NCBI GenBank assembly: GCA_022798035.1
Contig: JAAWLS010000084.1
Coordinates: 1-8,618 of the forward strand
Source: Lachnospiraceae bacterium
Lineage (GTDB): Bacteria > Bacillota > Clostridia > Lachnospirales > Lachnospiraceae
Direction of reading: 5' to 3'
DNA length: 8,618 nucleotides
In this document: piece after piece, positions 7,002 through 8,618 of the stretch
How positions within the stretch are numbered: the first letter of the stretch is position 1
How the letters are laid out: the number at the start of each line of letters is the position of its first letter
Notes under the pieces: generated by a model
Told to the model about the DNA's origin: nothing
What the model saw: the letters and a program-made list of their open reading frames with translations, nothing else
The model's database searches: none
Translations under genes and position numbers: made by a program

Positions 7002-7788
7002 GATTGAAAATGTGTATAAGACTTTTAATCCGGGAACCATCAACGAGAAACGAGCGCTGAATGGGATAGATTTAATTCTGAATGAAGGAGATTTTGTCAC
7101 GGTAATCGGTGGAAACGGCGCGGGAAAATCCACGATGCTGAACATGATAGCCGGCGTATACCCGGTAGATGCGGGAACAATCCTGATTGACAGCGATAAT
7201 GTGACGAAATTTCCAGAGCACAAACGTGCAAAGTATCTGGGACGGGTGTTTCAGGACCCAATGACTGGGACGGCCTCCGACATGAATATTGAGGAGAACC
7301 TTGCCATTGCAGCCAGAAGAGGCAAAACGCGTTTTCTGGGCTGGGGAATCACCGGAAAAGAGAGGGAAGATTACAAGGAACGTCTGAAAATGCTGGATTT
7401 GGGACTGGAGAGCCGGATGACAGCCAAAGTCGGTCTTTTGTCCGGCGGACAGCGACAGGCACTGACCCTTTTGATGGCTTCCCTGAAGAAACCTAAAGTG
7501 CTCCTTTTGGATGAGCACACGGCGGCCCTGGACCCCAAAACGGCGAAGAAAGTTTTGGATTTGACGGAAGAGATTGTAAATAAAAATCATCTGACGACCT
7601 TGATGATTACGCATAATATGAAAGACGCCATTCGTCTGGGAAACCGTTTGATTATGATGCATGAAGGAAGAATTATTTACGACGTATCAGGAGAGGAGAA
7701 AAAGAACCTAAAGGTATCGGATTTGCTGGCTAAATTTGAGGAAGCCAGCGGCGGAGAGTTTGCCAATGACCGCATGATGTTATCATAA
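6994..7788 (+). CDS. ABC importer ATP-binding protein
   Basis: This is the cytoplasmic ATPase that powers the importer. The 264 residues carry a complete ABC cassette. Walker A G-G-N-G-A-G-K-S is at 39-46 and the Q-loop glutamine is at 87 (V-F-Q-D-P). The signature L-S-G-G-Q-R-Q is at 149-155 and Walker B L-L-L-D-E is at 170-174, with the D-loop A-L-D-P right after. The switch histidine is at 207 (M-I-T-H-N-M). The L-L-L-D-E-H-T-A-A-L-D-P form, with His after the catalytic Glu, is a recurring feature of ATPases paired with PF04392-type receptors. The gene overlaps the permease end by eight bases, so translation is probably coupled. All catalytic residues are present, and nothing suggests loss of function. 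Gene order receptor-permease-ATPase matches trpXYZ-type operons. Confidence 0.94.
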   Translation: MLKIENVYKTFNPGTINEKRALNGIDLILNEGDFVTVIGGNGAGKSTMLNMIAGVYPVDAGTILIDSDNVTKFPEHKRAKYLGRVFQDPMTGTASDMNIEENLAIAARRGKTRFLGWGITGKEREDYKERLKMLDLGLESRMTAKVGLLSGGQRQALTLLMASLKKPKVLLLDEHTAALDPKTAKKVLDLTEEIVNKNHLTTLMITHNMKDAIRLGNRLIMMHEGRIIYDVSGEEKKNLKVSDLLAKFEEASGGEFANDRMMLS

Positions 7789-7887
7789 TCTATAGAAACA
7801 GTTCACTCAGCAAAAAGCTATGGAAACGAACATGCCTGCATGACATTCCCATAGCTTTTTTGCTGGCTGAACTGCTGTTTATAGATT
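7787..7887 (+). terminator. Long near-palindromic hairpin with two-way intrinsic terminator
   Basis: The inner stem GCTATGG (7817-7823) pairs with CCATAGC (7849-7855). It is flanked by A5 (7812-7816) and T6 (7856-7861), so it can terminate transcription in both directions. The pairing continues outward: CAGC (7808-7811) with GCTG (7862-7865), GTTCA (7801-7805) with TGAAC (7868-7872), and AATCTATA (7787-7794) with TATAGATT (7880-7887), with small bulges between. The 25-base loop holds a further CATG/CATG mini-stem (7831-7842). The arms are about 37-39 bases, much longer than a usual terminator, and the outer arm starts inside the stop codon of the ATPase gene. Confidence 0.85.
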
Positions 7888-7903
7888 CTTAAGAAAATTC
7901 TGG

Positions 7904-7932
7904 TAGAAAATCAAAAGCAAATGTGCTATTAT
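7904..7932 (+). promoter_or_regulatory. Promoter of comF, extended -10
   Basis: The -35 is TAGAAA (7904-7909, 4 of 6). After 17 bases comes TATTAT (7927-7932, 5 of 6), with the extended -10 TG at 7924-7925. The predicted start is near 7939, about 27 bases before the comF ATG. It lies just downstream of the long hairpin, so comF can be expressed independently of the importer. Confidence 0.65.
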
Positions 7933-7965
7933 GTACTCCGTCCGAGAGAGTTTTACAAAATACTT

Positions 7966-8618
7966 ATGAAATTGAAAAAAGAATATTTGCTGCATTTATT
8001 GTTTCCGCCCAGATGTCCTTTTTGTGACACGGTTTTGTTTCAATCTCTAGCTGCACCAGAAGAGCTGGTGTGCAGAGAGTGTCAGGCTCAGCTCAAATAT
8101 GTGGAAGAACCTGTGTGCAGCAGGTGTGGGAAACCGCTGGAAGATGAACGCAGAGAGTACTGTTACGATTGCGGGAGAAGAACATGGGCATACCGGCAGG
8201 GAAAGTCTCTGTGGATTTACAGCGGGGAAGTGAAGGAATCCCTGTACCGTTTTAAGTATCATAACCGCCGGGAATATGCAAAATATTATGGCGCAGAGCT
8301 TGCCAGGGTATACGGGGCGTGGATTAGAGCCTGCGGAATACAGGCAGTTGTGCCGATTCCACTTTCCAGGAAACGTTTTCGGCAGCGGGGATTTAACCAG
8401 GCGGAACTGATTGCAAAAGAGATGGGAAAGCGGTTGAACCTTCCTGTAAACTGTGATTTGTTATTTCGTGTCCGGGATACGAAAGCGCAAAAAAATCTAA
8501 ATGAAGAAGAACGGAAAAATAATCTGAAAAAGGCTTTTAAAACCGGAACAAATAAGGTACAATTAGACCATATCTTACTAATAGATGATATTTATACGAC
8601 CGGAAGTACGATGAATGA
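7966..8618 (+). CDS. comF: ComF family phosphoribosyltransferase-like protein, 3' end missing
   Basis: ComF/ComFC proteins support natural DNA uptake or processing in Gram-positive bacteria. The fold is a type I phosphoribosyltransferase with an N-terminal zinc ribbon. The frame runs open to the window end, showing 217 residues; the family is about 230-240. Four Cys pairs at 17/20, 36/39, 51/54 and 66/69 form the zinc-binding N-terminus. The conserved R-Q-R-G-F-N-Q-A block is at 139-146, and the PRPP-binding loop I-D-D-I-Y-T-T-G-S-T is at 206-215. The ATG at 7966 is preferred because it gives the family start M-K-L-K-K-E followed by L-F-P-P-R-C-P-F-C. Its Shine-Dalgarno is poor, with only GAGAGAG about 15 bases upstream. 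In other Firmicutes comF often precedes yvyF/flgM/flgN/flgK genes, which may lie beyond the window. Confidence 0.92.
   Translation, partial: MKLKKEYLLHLLFPPRCPFCDTVLFQSLAAPEELVCRECQAQLKYVEEPVCSRCGKPLEDERREYCYDCGRRTWAYRQGKSLWIYSGEVKESLYRFKYHNRREYAKYYGAELARVYGAWIRACGIQAVVPIPLSRKRFRQRGFNQAELIAKEMGKRLNLPVNCDLLFRVRDTKAQKNLNEEERKNNLKKAFKTGTNKVQLDHILLIDDIYTTGSTMN

Noticed and set aside
7886..7895. TTCTTAAGAA palindrome beside the hairpin
   Set aside because: It is a perfect 10-base palindrome but AT-rich, short and partly inside the hairpin arm, so it is not convincing as a separate site.

Overview
The window reads as chromosomal DNA of a motile, Gram-positive Clostridia bacterium, most likely a Lachnospiraceae relative. 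The reasons are strong AGGAG-type ribosome binding sites, a B. subtilis-like mbl-flhO-flhP gene order, RecD2 without RecBC, a Gram-positive lipoprotein signal, and moderate GC. The assignment to a family is an inference from style and gene order, not a database result. All nine genes lie on the + strand.

Region 1 (1-2732) is a cell-shape/flagellum block: the 3' two thirds of an mreB/mbl actin gene, two flagellar rod/hook-family genes (flhO, flhP) and a stand-alone FlgJ-type rod-binding protein. Region 2 (2737-4953) is recD2, a 738-residue 5'-3' helicase. It starts four bases after the flgJ stop, and its ribosome binding site lies inside flgJ, so it looks co-translated with the rod genes.

Region 3 (4954-7887) is a self-contained three-gene ABC importer cassette: lipoprotein binding protein, permease and ATPase of the TrpX/PF04392-type family. 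It has its own strong extended -10 promoter at its left edge. At its right edge is a long, almost palindromic hairpin of about 100 nt that contains a terminator.

Region 4 (7888-8618) holds a second extended -10 promoter and the 5' part of a comF gene: zinc-finger N-terminus plus phosphoribosyltransferase domain. The window ends inside this gene, just after the PRPP-binding loop.

Functionally, the flagellar genes build the proximal rod or distal rod/hook base, and Mbl organises wall synthesis. RecD2 and ComF are DNA repair/uptake-type proteins often found beside flagellar genes in Firmicutes. The ABC cassette looks like an independent transcription unit placed between recD2 and comF. No CRISPR array, tRNA, rRNA, insertion sequence or defence system was found. 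The most unusual features are the bounded importer cassette and its long terminal hairpin.
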